Shown piece by piece: positions 7,984 through 15,971 of a stretch of DNA of 64,000 nt (position 1 is the stretch's first letter; every line of letters starts with the position of its first letter). Source of the DNA: Sinomicrobium soli. GTDB taxonomy: Bacteria; Bacteroidota; Bacteroidia; Flavobacteriales; Flavobacteriaceae. The position numbers and the translations under genes are program-made. Below the pieces are notes generated by a model that ran no database searches, had not been told where the DNA came from, and saw nothing but the letters and a program-made list of their open reading frames with translations. The DNA is taken from assembly GCF_003285545.1 (NCBI RefSeq), contig NZ_QLNV01000002.1, positions 372,001 through 436,000 on the forward strand. Direction: 5' to 3'.

Positions 7984-9006
7984 ATGAAAAAAATAGCCGG
8001 AATTTTCGCTGTCATACTGCTGCTGTTGTCCTGTAATCCGGACCACACGGAAGACTTCTTTTTTTATGACAACCCGGAACTTCCGCTGCATATTCCGGAC
8101 GGCTTTCCGGAGCTCAACCCCTCGGTAAGTATCAATCCCCCTACCAGGTACGGGGTGGAACTGGGTGAAAAACTGTTTCACGAAAAGAAATTCAGCAGCA
8201 ACAATACCATTTCCTGTGCCGGTTGCCATCAACAGTCCCATGCTTTTGCCGACAATCACGCTCAGGCCGTGGGAATTCACGACAGGGTCGGGCTCCGGAA
8301 TACGCCGCCGGTCCAGAATATGGCCTTTATGAAATTCTATAACTGGGACGGGAACATCCTTCAACTGGAAAAACAACCGCTGGTTCCCGTAATAACACAT
8401 GAGGAAATGGACTCCTCCATCCTCGAGGTCATCGGCAAGATCAGTGGCGACCCCGTATACAGGGAGCTGTTCCGCAAGGCATTCGGCGATGAAGAGATCA
8501 CCCCCGACAGGGTCTACCGGAGTATTGCACAGTATGAATACACCCTGGTATCGGCCAACAGTAAATACGACAAGGTAATGCGGGACGAAGGAGAAACCTT
8601 TACGGAAAGTGAAGCGAGGGGATATCAAACCTTCAGGCAGAAATGCGCCGACTGCCACAGTACGGAACTGTTTACCGATCAGAGTTTCAGGAATATCGGT
8701 TTCCCGGTAAACCCCGGCCCCGATGAAGCCGGGCGCGGCAGGGTAACGGGAATCCCGGAAGACTATATGAGGTTCAGGGTCCCTTCTTTAAGAAATGTGG
8801 AATACACCGCTCCTTACGGAAGTTTCGGCCAGTTTCCCACCCTGAAGGCCGTACTGGATTATTTTGACAACGGCGTTCCGGATGCCGCCAATCTCGACCC
8901 GGTGTTTAAAGCAAACGGGAACAGGATACCGCTTACCGAAGGAGAAAAAGACGACCTTATCTCATTTATGAAAACGCTGAGCGACCAGGCATTTACGGGA
9001 CGATGA
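7984..9006 (+). CDS. MbnH-like di-haem cytochrome c peroxidase (MauG superfamily)
   Basis: The 340-residue protein has a lipoprotein signal ending at Cys17 (LLLLSC). Two haem c attachment sites are present: CAGCH at 78-82 and CADCH at 221-225. The architecture matches bacterial di-haem peroxidases and the MauG/MbnH group: LGEKLFHEKKFS before the first haem, GLRNTPPVQNMAF between, and FRVPSLRNVEYTAPYGSFGQF after the second. Placed directly after an MbnP gene, it most likely oxidises Trp residues of MbnP with peroxide-derived equivalents instead of serving only for peroxide removal. It is the last gene of the copper locus; no strong terminator is seen. Confidence 0.9.
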   Translation: MKKIAGIFAVILLLLSCNPDHTEDFFFYDNPELPLHIPDGFPELNPSVSINPPTRYGVELGEKLFHEKKFSSNNTISCAGCHQQSHAFADNHAQAVGIHDRVGLRNTPPVQNMAFMKFYNWDGNILQLEKQPLVPVITHEEMDSSILEVIGKISGDPVYRELFRKAFGDEEITPDRVYRSIAQYEYTLVSANSKYDKVMRDEGETFTESEARGYQTFRQKCADCHSTELFTDQSFRNIGFPVNPGPDEAGRGRVTGIPEDYMRFRVPSLRNVEYTAPYGSFGQFPTLKAVLDYFDNGVPDAANLDPVFKANGNRIPLTEGEKDDLISFMKTLSDQAFTGR

Positions 9007-9042
9007 TCGCAGACATCAAAATCAGGGATATTTGCAGGGTGC

Positions 9043-9125
9043 TGTTTGTTCGGTTACAGGTTGCTGGTCTGAAATATTCAGGGCGTTGACAATGCTCTTC
9101 GAGTTTGCAACTTTGCAGCCCATAA
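9043..9125. repeat. Left direct repeat flanking the toxin-antitoxin pair
   Basis: The segment 9043-9073 matches 10174-10204 at 29 of 31 positions. The segments 9089-9102 and 9104-9125 are repeated again near 10233-10271. The two copies, in the same orientation, bracket the toxin-antitoxin genes. The rest of the 410-nt gap between the peroxidase and the antitoxin (9126-9416) shows no convincing gene; a 77-codon frame overlapping this repeat is not supported. Confidence 0.7.
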
Positions 9126-9416
9126 ACTTCTTGTACGAACAAAAAACTAAACGCCTCTCAGAGAGAAGCTGGATATATCTGCTTTCTACCAACAGGAGCG
9201 GGTTTATAAATTATTATTTGAACAGAGAGCATTTGTTTTTTATTTTTGTATGTACCGGTACCTGAAAGCCCATTTAAATTGTTCAGAGACAAACGCTCAG
9301 AACTAAAAAAAACATCAGAATAATCACAAAGAAGGGAGATATTCCTGTATGCAGAAGGAGGTAAAACCAGTATCTTTCATCAAAAAACAACTGTCTAATC
9401 AGTTAAAACAAATACA

Positions 9417-9650
9417 ATGAACATACAAGACGAAAAAGCGATCATCATAGAGCAATTCAGGCAGGTAAACGATATAAACCTGATCCATGCCATTAAAAGC
9501 ATGCTCGACTATGCAATGAAAAAAGAACAGGAAATCCTTGAGGTTCCTGAAGCCCACCGGCAACTGGTAATGGAACGTTTTGAAAAGGTACGTAAAAATC
9601 CTGACCGTCTTTTGGATTGGGATGAAGCTAAAAAAAGATTAAAGACCTGA
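9417..9650 (+). CDS. Antitoxin of a RelE/ParE-type module (addiction module component)
   Basis: The 77-residue protein is mostly helical and ends in LLDWDEAKKRLK, the signature tail of the small 'addiction module component' antitoxin family. Proteins of this group bind and neutralise a RelE/ParE toxin and repress their own promoter. The toxin gene follows in the same direction but after 129 nt, an unusually wide gap for such a pair. No other function is suggested. Confidence 0.82.
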   Translation: MNIQDEKAIIIEQFRQVNDINLIHAIKSMLDYAMKKEQEILEVPEAHRQLVMERFEKVRKNPDRLLDWDEAKKRLKT

Positions 9651-9779
9651 ACAAACAAATGTGATTGTTTCCGGATACGGGTTATTCATATAAAATGTAA
9701 TGAAAATAAGCTCAACATGAACTCCTGAACATGCATGACTTTTTTGCAGATTTTTACAGGCAAAAAGTTTTAAAAACAG

Positions 9780-10091
9780 ATGAAAAAATTCAAAGTAAAA
9801 ATTGAACCTGAAGCTCTTGCTGATATTCAAGAAATTACCGACTGGTATAATGAACAACAGAAAAAACTTGGAGAAAGGTTTCAGAAAACAGCTATTAAAC
9901 ACATAAATTCACTCAGCAGAAACCCACAGATCTACGCCATTCGCTACAAAGATATCCGCTGTGTTATTATCAAGAAATTCCCCTATATGGCGCATTTCTA
10001 TATCGACAACAAGAACAACATAGTTGAAGTTCTCGCTGTGATAAGCACTGACCGAAACCCTAAGATCTGGCATGAAAAAACAAATACATAA
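9780..10091 (+). CDS. RelE/ParE-family toxin
   Basis: The 103-residue protein fits the RelE/ParE fold: an N-terminal strand FKVKIEPEALADI, a long helix EITDWYNEQQKKLGERF, then strands IRCVIIKKFPYMAHFYID and VEVLAVISTDRNPKIW. This subgroup acts either as an mRNA interferase or on gyrase; the sequence alone does not decide which. An A-rich stretch precedes the ATG at 9780. It forms a pair with the antitoxin at 9417. Confidence 0.87.
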   Translation: MKKFKVKIEPEALADIQEITDWYNEQQKKLGERFQKTAIKHINSLSRNPQIYAIRYKDIRCVIIKKFPYMAHFYIDNKNNIVEVLAVISTDRNPKIWHEKTNT

Positions 10092-10173
10092 TCAGCAATT
10101 TCCGGCCGCACAACTCCAAAACTAAGAACTACGAACTAACAACTGGGTCAAAGACATTCGCAGAGCTAAGCGT

Positions 10174-10271
10174 TGTTTGTTCGATTACAGGCTGCTGGTC
10201 TGAATTCTGAACTCCAAACTAACAACTCCGGAACAATGCTCTTCGAAGATTTGTAACTTCGAAGCACATAA
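10174..10271. repeat. Right direct repeat flanking the toxin-antitoxin pair
   Basis: This is the second copy of the repeat at 9043-9125, in the same orientation and about 1.13 kb away. It is longer because of an inserted AT-rich stretch of the aagaactacgaactaac type, which also occurs just upstream (10110-10140) and near 63485-63520. The arrangement resembles a cassette bounded by repeats, but no recombinase or transposase is present. Confidence 0.65.
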
Positions 10272-10286
10272 GCGTTGCCCGGAAAT

Positions 10287-10312
10287 AAAAAAGGGACCTT
10301 TTTCAGGCCCCT
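10287..10312 (-). terminator. Rho-independent terminator of lysA
   Basis: On the minus strand a GC-rich stem (GGGCCTG...GGTCCC, one mismatch) is followed by six U residues, 14 nt past the lysA stop codon. Confidence 0.7.
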
Positions 10313-10325
10313 TTCTAACGATGTA

Positions 10326-11597
10326 TTATTGTTTTACGGTAATGTTCTCTTCTTTGGGCTGCTTTGGCTGTTTTCCGGTATCCAGGTCTACCTCCACCTG
10401 GTTGCGTACCAGGTCTTCGAAGGTTTCCCGTTTGCGGATAAGATGTGCCTGCCCGTTGTACCACAATACTTCCGCCGGCCTGAACCGGGAATTGTAATTG
10501 CTGGCCATGGTAAAGCAGTAGGCCCCGGCATTTTTAAAGCACAGTATATCCCCCTCGGTGATCTGGGCGATCCGGCGGTTATTGGTAAAGGTATCCGTTT
10601 CGCAGATATATCCCACTACCGAGTAGAACCGATCGCGTCCGTCAGGGTTGGATATGTTTACGATATCGTGATGCGCCCCGTAAAGCATGGGGCGGATCAG
10701 GTGGTTGAAACCGGTATCCACTCCCGCAAATACCGTAGAGGTCGTCTGTTTTACCACATTGACCCGCGCCAGGAAGAACCCGGCCTCACTTACCAGGAAT
10801 TTCCCCGGCTCAAAAGCCAGGGTCAGGTCTTTACCGTATTCCTTGCAGAATTCGTTAAACCTCCTGGAGAGTTTTTTCCCGAACTCCTCGATATTGGTCT
10901 CTATATCCCCTTCTTTATAAGGCACTTTAAAACCGCTTCCGAAATCTATAAAATCGAGATCCTTAAAGTGTTTAGCCGTCTCAAAAAGAATTTCGGACGC
11001 ATACAGGAACACCTCTATATCGAGAATATCGCTCCCCGTATGCATGTGAATACCGTTTATACGCATCCTCGTGTTCTCCACAATACGGAGTAAATGCGGC
11101 ATCTGGTGAATACTGATCCCGAACTTGGAATCGATATGCCCTACCGAAATATTCGTATTGCCCCCCGCCATCACATGAGGGTTGATGCGTATGCACACCG
11201 GGATGTCCGAATGCTTGGTACCGAACTGCTCCAGTATGGAAAGGTTGTCGATATTGATCTGTACCCCCAGGGCAGCCACTTCCTCTATTTCTTCGAGCGA
11301 CACCCCGTTGGGGGTAAAAATGATATCACCGGGCCTGAACCCCGCCCTTAATCCGAGCTGTACCTCCTGGAGGGAAACCGTATCCAGCCCGCTCCCGAGA
11401 TTATTCAGTACCTTCAGCACCGAAATATTCGACAGTGCTTTTACAGCATAGTTGATCTTCAGGTGCTTCACCTTGCCGAAGGCACCGGTAAGTCTTTGAT
11501 ACTGAGAGACGATCTTCTCAGCGTCGTAAACGTAAACCGGAGCTCCATACTCCTTTGCTATCTGTAGCAAATCCTGATTATTCATATATAAAGACAT
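10326..11597 (-). CDS. lysA: Diaminopimelate decarboxylase
   Basis: The 423-residue protein is a fold-type III PLP decarboxylase that converts meso-diaminopimelate to L-lysine, the last step of lysine biosynthesis. The Schiff-base lysine is Lys53 in INYAVKAL. Further family motifs are HMHTGSDI, FIDFGSGFKVPY, EPGKFLV, and near the C-terminus CETDTF and NAGAYCFTMASNYNSR, which includes the active-site Cys and Tyr of the dimer interface. The start at 11597 is kept; an ATG at 11585 is also possible. The gene has its own promoter and terminator and looks monocistronic. Confidence 0.96.
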   Translation of the reverse strand: MSLYMNNQDLLQIAKEYGAPVYVYDAEKIVSQYQRLTGAFGKVKHLKINYAVKALSNISVLKVLNNLGSGLDTVSLQEVQLGLRAGFRPGDIIFTPNGVSLEEIEEVAALGVQINIDNLSILEQFGTKHSDIPVCIRINPHVMAGGNTNISVGHIDSKFGISIHQMPHLLRIVENTRMRINGIHMHTGSDILDIEVFLYASEILFETAKHFKDLDFIDFGSGFKVPYKEGDIETNIEEFGKKLSRRFNEFCKEYGKDLTLAFEPGKFLVSEAGFFLARVNVVKQTTSTVFAGVDTGFNHLIRPMLYGAHHDIVNISNPDGRDRFYSVVGYICETDTFTNNRRIAQITEGDILCFKNAGAYCFTMASNYNSRFRPAEVLWYNGQAHLIRKRETFEDLVRNQVEVDLDTGKQPKQPKEENITVKQ

Positions 11598-11631
11598 GTA
11601 TTAGTGTTCGGAATTTCCAAGTATAAACGCA

Positions 11632-11660
11632 CAAATATAAAGGTTTTAGCTTCAGTTCAA
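11632..11660 (-). promoter_or_regulatory. lysA promoter (TTG-N18-TATATTTG)
   Basis: On the minus strand TTG (11660-11658), an 18-nt spacer and TATATTTG (11639-11632) match the Bacteroidota consensus in both boxes and spacing. Transcription would start near 11625, giving a leader of about 28 nt before the lysA start codon. Confidence 0.65.
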
Positions 11661-11818
11661 AGAAAAAGCGGTCTCATAAAATAAAAAACAAACATTTCGT
11701 GACAAGTAAAACAAAAAACCGTTATAAGCTGGCTATTCCTGTCATATCGTATCTCCCTGTTACCATTGTCCACTTCTAAAAAAACAGGGATAAACTGGTT
11801 ATATTAAGGCAGGTTTGT

Positions 11819-11826
11819 TATTTTTG
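11819..11826 (+). promoter_or_regulatory. Putative sucC promoter -7 element
   Basis: TATTTTTG fits TAnnTTTG; the -33 position carries TGG in place of TTG. The 348-nt gap between lysA and sucC otherwise holds only the divergent lysA promoter and a roughly 110-nt leader, with an imperfect inverted repeat around 11845-11905 (GCCGGG near 11850 and CCCGGC near 11899). No small gene is evident. Confidence 0.35.
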
Positions 11827-11945
11827 TACATCATTTAAACTAATGGCTGTTGGCCGGGTTTTGCGGCTGGTGGTCCCATAGACAGCCGGGTATTCTTCCC
11901 GGCCTATGAAAAGAAAATAAATACAAACAGATTGAAATCTTTGTT

Positions 11946-13139
11946 ATGAATTTACACGAGTACCAGGGAAAAGAAATACTGGCCGGTTTTGGCGTACGGG
12001 TACAGCGCGGTATCGTAGCGCACAATGCCCAGGAAGCCGTTTCGGCTGCAAAACAACTCACTCAGGAAACTGGCACCGGCTGGCATGTGATCAAGGCCCA
12101 GATACACGCCGGTGGCCGCGGTAAAGGCGGCGGGGTGAAGCTGGCCAAAGACCTGAAACAGGTGGAGGAACTGGCCGAACAGATCATAGGGATGGACCTG
12201 GTAACTCCGCAGACCCCTCCGGAAGGTAAAAAGGTAAACCAGGTACTGGTGGCCGAAGATGTATATTACCCGGGAGACAGTGAAACTTCGGAGTTTTACA
12301 TGTCGGTACTGCTGAACCGTTCGAAAGGACGAAACATGATCATGTATTCAACCGAAGGCGGAATGGATATCGAGGAAGTCGCAGAAAAGACCCCTCACCT
12401 CATCTTTACGGAAGAGATCGACCCTGCAGTAGGATTGCTGCCGTTCCAGGCGAGGAGGATCGCCTTTAACCTGGGGCTTGGCGGAACCGCCTTCAAGGAA
12501 ATGACCAAATTCGTTAGTGCGTTGTACACCGCTTATATCAAGTCCGACGCTTCCCTGTTCGAGATCAATCCCGTACTGAAAACATCAGACGACAAGATCA
12601 TGGCCGTAGACGCCAAGGTAACCCTCGACGACAATGCCCTGTTCCGCCACAAGGACTACGCCGAAATGCGTGATCTCCGCGAAGAGAACCCCATAGAGGT
12701 AGAAGCCAAGGCGGTAGGGCTGAACTATGTGGACCTCGACGGGAACGTGGGGTGCATGGTGAACGGTGCCGGACTGGCTATGGCCACGATGGACCTCATA
12801 AAACAGGCCGGTGGCGAGCCCGCCAACTTCCTCGATGTAGGAGGTACTGCCGATGCCAAACGGGTGGAAACCGCCTTCCGCATCATCCTCAAGGACCCCA
12901 ATGTAAAGGCCATACTCGTCAATATATTCGGAGGTATCGTACGCTGTGACCGTGTTGCACAGGGTATCGTAGATGCATACAAAAACATGGGAGATGCCAT
13001 TAAGGTGCCTATCATCGTGAGGTTGCAGGGAACCAATGCGGAAATCGCCAAGGAACTGATAGACAATTCGGGCCTTGCCGTTCACTCTGCCGTTCAGTTC
13101 CAGGAGGCTGCCGATAAGGTAAAAGAAGTTTTAGGCTAA
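11946..13139 (+). CDS. sucC: Succinyl-CoA ligase [ADP-forming] beta subunit
   Basis: The 397-residue protein is the ATP-grasp beta subunit of succinyl-CoA synthetase, which makes ATP (or GTP) from succinyl-CoA in the TCA cycle. It opens with MNLHEYQGKEIL, contains AQIHAGGRGKGGGVKLA (nucleotide-binding loop), EINPV near 200, NGAGLAMATMD and IFGGIVRCDRVAQGI for succinate/CoA binding. The length is normal. The alpha subunit gene sucD is not in the window. A strong hairpin terminator follows the stop. Confidence 0.97.
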   Translation: MNLHEYQGKEILAGFGVRVQRGIVAHNAQEAVSAAKQLTQETGTGWHVIKAQIHAGGRGKGGGVKLAKDLKQVEELAEQIIGMDLVTPQTPPEGKKVNQVLVAEDVYYPGDSETSEFYMSVLLNRSKGRNMIMYSTEGGMDIEEVAEKTPHLIFTEEIDPAVGLLPFQARRIAFNLGLGGTAFKEMTKFVSALYTAYIKSDASLFEINPVLKTSDDKIMAVDAKVTLDDNALFRHKDYAEMRDLREENPIEVEAKAVGLNYVDLDGNVGCMVNGAGLAMATMDLIKQAGGEPANFLDVGGTADAKRVETAFRIILKDPNVKAILVNIFGGIVRCDRVAQGIVDAYKNMGDAIKVPIIVRLQGTNAEIAKELIDNSGLAVHSAVQFQEAADKVKEVLG

Positions 13140-13177
13140 GGATCTTCGGGATCAGGACTAAAAAATAATATATCAGG

Positions 13178-13209
13178 AACTCCCGGGAAAATAAATTCCG
13201 GGAGTTTTT
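13178..13209 (+). terminator. Rho-independent terminator of sucC
   Basis: A perfect 9-bp stem AACTCCCGG / CCGGGAGTT (13178-13186 with 13198-13206) is followed by a run of T residues. Confidence 0.85.
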
Positions 13210-13248
13210 GTTTTATATATACAGACGAAACAACCTACCCGATTCTTT

Positions 13249-13650
13249 ATGAACACCAAAAGAGAAAAACTCAGCCTGCTCGCCGACATGATCGCCCTGG
13301 CACGAATTGACGGAGCCGTCAAGGAAATTGAATACCGCTTCCTGCTCTCCGTAGCCCGGCAACTGGAAATATCCAAAGACACTCTCGACGACCTCTTTAC
13401 CCACGAGGTGGAAAACGTCCCGCTAAAACCCGAATCGGAACGGATCGTACAGTTCCACAGGCTTGTCCTTCTCATGAATATTGACCATAGCTCCTCTCCG
13501 GAAGAAATGGAAAAGATAAAACAATTCGGCCTCCGGATGGGACTGAATCCCGTAGCCACCAACAGGGTACTGGAAATCATGCACCGCTACCCCGACAATG
13601 TGGTTCCGCCCGATGTCCTGATCGATATCTTCAGGACCCATTACAACTGA
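13249..13650 (+). CDS. TerB-like helical protein
   Basis: The 133-residue all-helical protein begins KLSLLADMIALARIDGAVKEIEYRFLLSVARQLEI, which resembles the tellurite-resistance TerB fold with its Asp/Glu-lined metal site. No tellurite operon surrounds it, so the name reflects fold similarity only. It lies between the sucC terminator and the heat-shock gene and appears monocistronic. No signal peptide or membrane segment; presumably cytoplasmic. Confidence 0.72.
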   Translation: MNTKREKLSLLADMIALARIDGAVKEIEYRFLLSVARQLEISKDTLDDLFTHEVENVPLKPESERIVQFHRLVLLMNIDHSSSPEEMEKIKQFGLRMGLNPVATNRVLEIMHRYPDNVVPPDVLIDIFRTHYN

Positions 13651-13684
13651 CCCATTCCCCTAACCCTGTTTCGGCAACCGAAAA

Positions 13685-13732
13685 CTGACTTATTGTCATG
13701 TAAATATCGTCAAAAACAGACATATTGTCCTG
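13685..13732 (+). promoter_or_regulatory. Paired palindromic operator upstream of hsp20
   Basis: Two 16-nt sites, CTGACTTATTGTCATG (13685-13700) and CAGACATATTGTCCTG (13717-13732), agree at 13 of 16 positions. Each contains GAC-N5-GTC dyad symmetry. Their centres are 32 nt apart, about three helical turns. A -7-like TTTATTTG sits at 13749-13756, so the second site would cover the -33 region. They look like binding sites for a dimeric stress regulator. Confidence 0.5.
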
Positions 13733-13807
13733 TTTTCGGGATTGGAATTTTATTTGTTATACACTAACCGGAAAGTAAAAATGTCTAATCCTAAAAACAG
13801 TAGTATT

Positions 13808-14236
13808 ATGAGCCTTATAAAAAGAAATAACGACGTCTGGTTTCCCACTATTTTCGAAGATTTTTTCAAACCCGACTGGATGGGTGGTTCTCAAAACACA
13901 GCCACTCGCATTCCGGCGGTAAACATCAGGGAAAACGACAGGGAATTTACCGTAGAACTGGTAGTTCCGGGAAAGAGCAAGGAAGACTTCAACATTGAAG
14001 TGGACGACAAGGTGCTGACCATTTCTTCAGAACACAAGGAAGAAAAAAACGAGGAGAATGAAAAATACACCCGCAGGGAGTATCGCCATTTCTCCTTTAA
14101 AAGGACCTTTAACCTTCCGGATACCGTAAACGACGACGACATCAATGCTTCGTACGAAAACGGCATCCTGAAACTCACCCTGCCCAAAAGAGAAGAAGCC
14201 TTGCCGAAACCCAAAAAACTCATTGAGATTTCATGA
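13808..14236 (+). CDS. Small heat shock protein (Hsp20/alpha-crystallin family)
   Basis: From the ATG at 13808 (MSLIKRNNDVWFP) the protein has 142 residues. It is an ATP-independent holdase that binds unfolding proteins in the cytoplasm. The alpha-crystallin domain spans about 35-130: PAVNIRENDREFTVELVVPGKSKEDFNIEVDDKVLTI, then REYRHFSFKRTFNLPDTV and YENGILKLTLPK, with the C-terminal anchor motif replaced by KKLIEIS. A second ATG at 13781 would add nine residues and has a GGAAAG upstream. The putative transcription start near 13763 excludes the TTG at 13742. Stress control through the paired palindromes is likely. Confidence 0.94.
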   Translation: MSLIKRNNDVWFPTIFEDFFKPDWMGGSQNTATRIPAVNIRENDREFTVELVVPGKSKEDFNIEVDDKVLTISSEHKEEKNEENEKYTRREYRHFSFKRTFNLPDTVNDDDINASYENGILKLTLPKREEALPKPKKLIEIS

Positions 14237-14253
14237 TCGGGGTTAGGTTAATG

Positions 14254-14312
14254 GGTTATTAAGTTGTTGATCTTAATGTATGTTTCCTAAATAACGTAAT
14301 ACCTTAATAACC
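14254..14312. repeat. Inverted GGTTATTAAG/CTTAATAACC repeat
   Basis: GGTTATTAAG (14254-14263) and CTTAATAACC (14303-14312) are perfect inverse copies around an AT-rich centre, with further GGTTA and AATAACC units beside them. The same GGTTATT theme recurs at 51555-51679, 52394-52430 and 59334-59410. Confidence 0.6.
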
Positions 14313-14329
14313 TAATAACCGAACACAAA

Positions 14330-14354
14330 GAAGTCGCCCTTCCCGGGCGGCTTC
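14330..14354 (-). terminator. Hairpin after the DUF4136 gene
   Basis: GAAGTCGCCC (14330-14339) pairs with GGGCGGCTTC (14345-14354) with one mismatch. On the minus strand it lies directly after the DUF4136 stop, followed by a modest T-rich tail. It may also stop hsp20 transcripts from the other side. Confidence 0.6.
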
Positions 14355-14356
14355 TG

Positions 14357-14881
14357 CTATTTTTTACGGGGCGGGTACCTGGAGAATACCTTTTGTACTA
14401 CCTTGTGGTACATGGCTTCCTTGGCTTCCGGACTTGCATTATTGCGCACCTTTACCTCGTAAACCCCCTGCCAGAACAGCTCGTCCCGTCCGGCATCTAT
14501 AAGATCGAAGGTCACTTCCTGAGAGGCTGCATTCGAACGGATGGGAATAGGTATTCCTCCCGAGATACCGATCCCTCCCCTCCGGCCACCGGTCCCCACA
14601 CCGATACCCACAGAGCTGTTATAAGGTCTTTCGTAGTTCCTCGTAAAAATATTGATATACATATCCGGGGTATCCGACAGCGTCATCCCCCTTGTCTTCA
14701 GCAGGGCTTCTACCGCGGCAGTAACCCGTTTCTCGTCGAGCTGGTTCAGCCCCGACCGCATTTCAGGATAAAAACCAAAGGTTCTGTACGAAGAAAAAGA
14801 TACCGAAGGATCATAATCCGTTTTTACCGAAGCACAGCTCCCCAGTAACAGGAGCACCACTAAAATACAGGAAAATCGCAT
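14357..14881 (-). CDS. DUF4136 domain-containing lipoprotein
   Basis: The 174-residue protein has a lipobox ending at Cys16 (LLLLGSC) and the DUF4136 pattern: VKTDYDPSVSFSSYRTFGF near the start, then ITFDLIDAGRDELFWQGV-like text (EVTFDLIDAGRDELFWQG) and KVFSRYPP at the end. A Gly-rich stretch (GVGTGGRRGGIGISGG) lies in the middle. Members are outer-membrane or periplasmic lipoproteins without a known activity. A TATTTTTG on the minus strand (14905-14898) may be its promoter. Confidence 0.85.
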   Translation of the reverse strand: MRFSCILVVLLLLGSCASVKTDYDPSVSFSSYRTFGFYPEMRSGLNQLDEKRVTAAVEALLKTRGMTLSDTPDMYINIFTRNYERPYNSSVGIGVGTGGRRGGIGISGGIPIPIRSNAASQEVTFDLIDAGRDELFWQGVYEVKVRNNASPEAKEAMYHKVVQKVFSRYPPRKK

Positions 14882-14933
14882 AACATATCGCTTTTTCCAA
14901 AAATAAGCAATTTATACAAAAGTCTGACGAAAC

Positions 14934-15944
14934 CTATTCCTCCTGCCTGTTCAGCATCTCCCACAACCGGTCCTTGAGCTCCTGTAATCCCTGCCGGGCC
15001 ACTGCGGAAATAAACATATAGGGAATACCGTCGAAAGCATCGCGAAGTTCCTCATTCATTTCAGACTTCAGCTCCTCATCCAGCATATCCGATTTGGAGA
15101 TGACGATAAACCTGTCCTTATCCAGCATCTCCGGGTTATACCTCCTGAGCTCATCGAGCAGGATATGATATTGTTTTTTGATATCGCCACTGTCGGCAGG
15201 TATCAGAAAAAGCAGTGTGGAATTGCGTTCTATATGCCGCAGAAAATAATGCCCGAGCCCCTTGCCTTCGGCCGCACCTTCGATGATGCCGGGAATATCC
15301 GCCATTACAAAAGTCTGGAAATCCCGGTGTTGTACTATCCCCAGGTTGGGTTTTAAAGTCGTAAATTCATAATCCGCTATCTTGGGTTTGGCCGCTGTAA
15401 TTACCGACAGCAAAGTGGATTTCCCCGCATTCGGAAACCCCACCAGGCCTACGTCGGCCAGCACCTTGAGTTCCAGGGTAATACTTCTCTCCTCCCCCTC
15501 CAGTCCGGGTTGTGCATAACGGGGCGTCTGGTTGGTCGACGACCTGAAATGCCAGTTTCCCTGTCCGCCCTTACCCCCCCGGGCGATGATCTTTTCTTCC
15601 CCGTCCCCGGTGATCTCAAACAGCACTTGCCCTGTTTCCGTATCTTTTACCACGGTACCGAGAGGTACGTCCATATACACATCCGTTCCGTCAGCCCCGG
15701 TACTCCGGCTACTGCCTCCGTGTTCCCCGTGCCCGGCGCGAAAATGCTTTTTGAATTTGAAATGAAAAAGCGTCCACAGGTTCTTGTCGCCCCGGATCAC
15801 AATATGGCCGCCACGTCCGCCATCACCGCCATCCGGGCCTCCTTTAGGCACGTATTTTTCCCTCCTCAGATGGGTAGACCCCTTTCCTCCGTTTCCCGAA
15901 GACACATGTATCTTTACGTAATCGACAAAATTCCCCTCAGTCAT
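14934..15944 (-). CDS. obg: GTPase Obg (CgtA)
   Basis: The 336-residue protein is the ribosome-associated GTPase needed for 50S maturation and stringent-response control. The Gly-rich Obg fold occupies about 1-158 ([22 protein letters not shown] begins it). The G domain follows with G1 [10 protein letters not shown]3 DIPGI and G4-like SKSD. The C-terminal Obg-specific extension seen in some species is absent. It lies 27 nt downstream of the HPRT-adenylate kinase gene and is probably in the same transcript. Confidence 0.96.
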   Translation of the reverse strand: MTEGNFVDYVKIHVSSGNGGKGSTHLRREKYVPKGGPDGGDGGRGGHIVIRGDKNLWTLFHFKFKKHFRAGHGEHGGSSRSTGADGTDVYMDVPLGTVVKDTETGQVLFEITGDGEEKIIARGGKGGQGNWHFRSSTNQTPRYAQPGLEGEERSITLELKVLADVGLVGFPNAGKSTLLSVITAAKPKIADYEFTTLKPNLGIVQHRDFQTFVMADIPGIIEGAAEGKGLGHYFLRHIERNSTLLFLIPADSGDIKKQYHILLDELRRYNPEMLDKDRFIVISKSDMLDEELKSEMNEELRDAFDGIPYMFISAVARQGLQELKDRLWEMLNRQEE

Positions 15945-15971
15945 CCTTATTGCTCTTATCCGGGATCCGGA

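Noticed and set aside
7984-9006. Plain peroxide-detoxifying cytochrome c peroxidase
   Set aside because: The adjacent MbnP gene and lipoprotein form fit the MbnH role better, although activity on peroxide alone cannot be excluded.
9032-9265. 77-codon frame between the peroxidase and antitoxin genes
   Set aside because: It overlaps the direct repeat, has no family character and no start signal.
10275-11093. 272-codon plus-strand frame
   Set aside because: It is antisense to lysA, where all active-site motifs lie.
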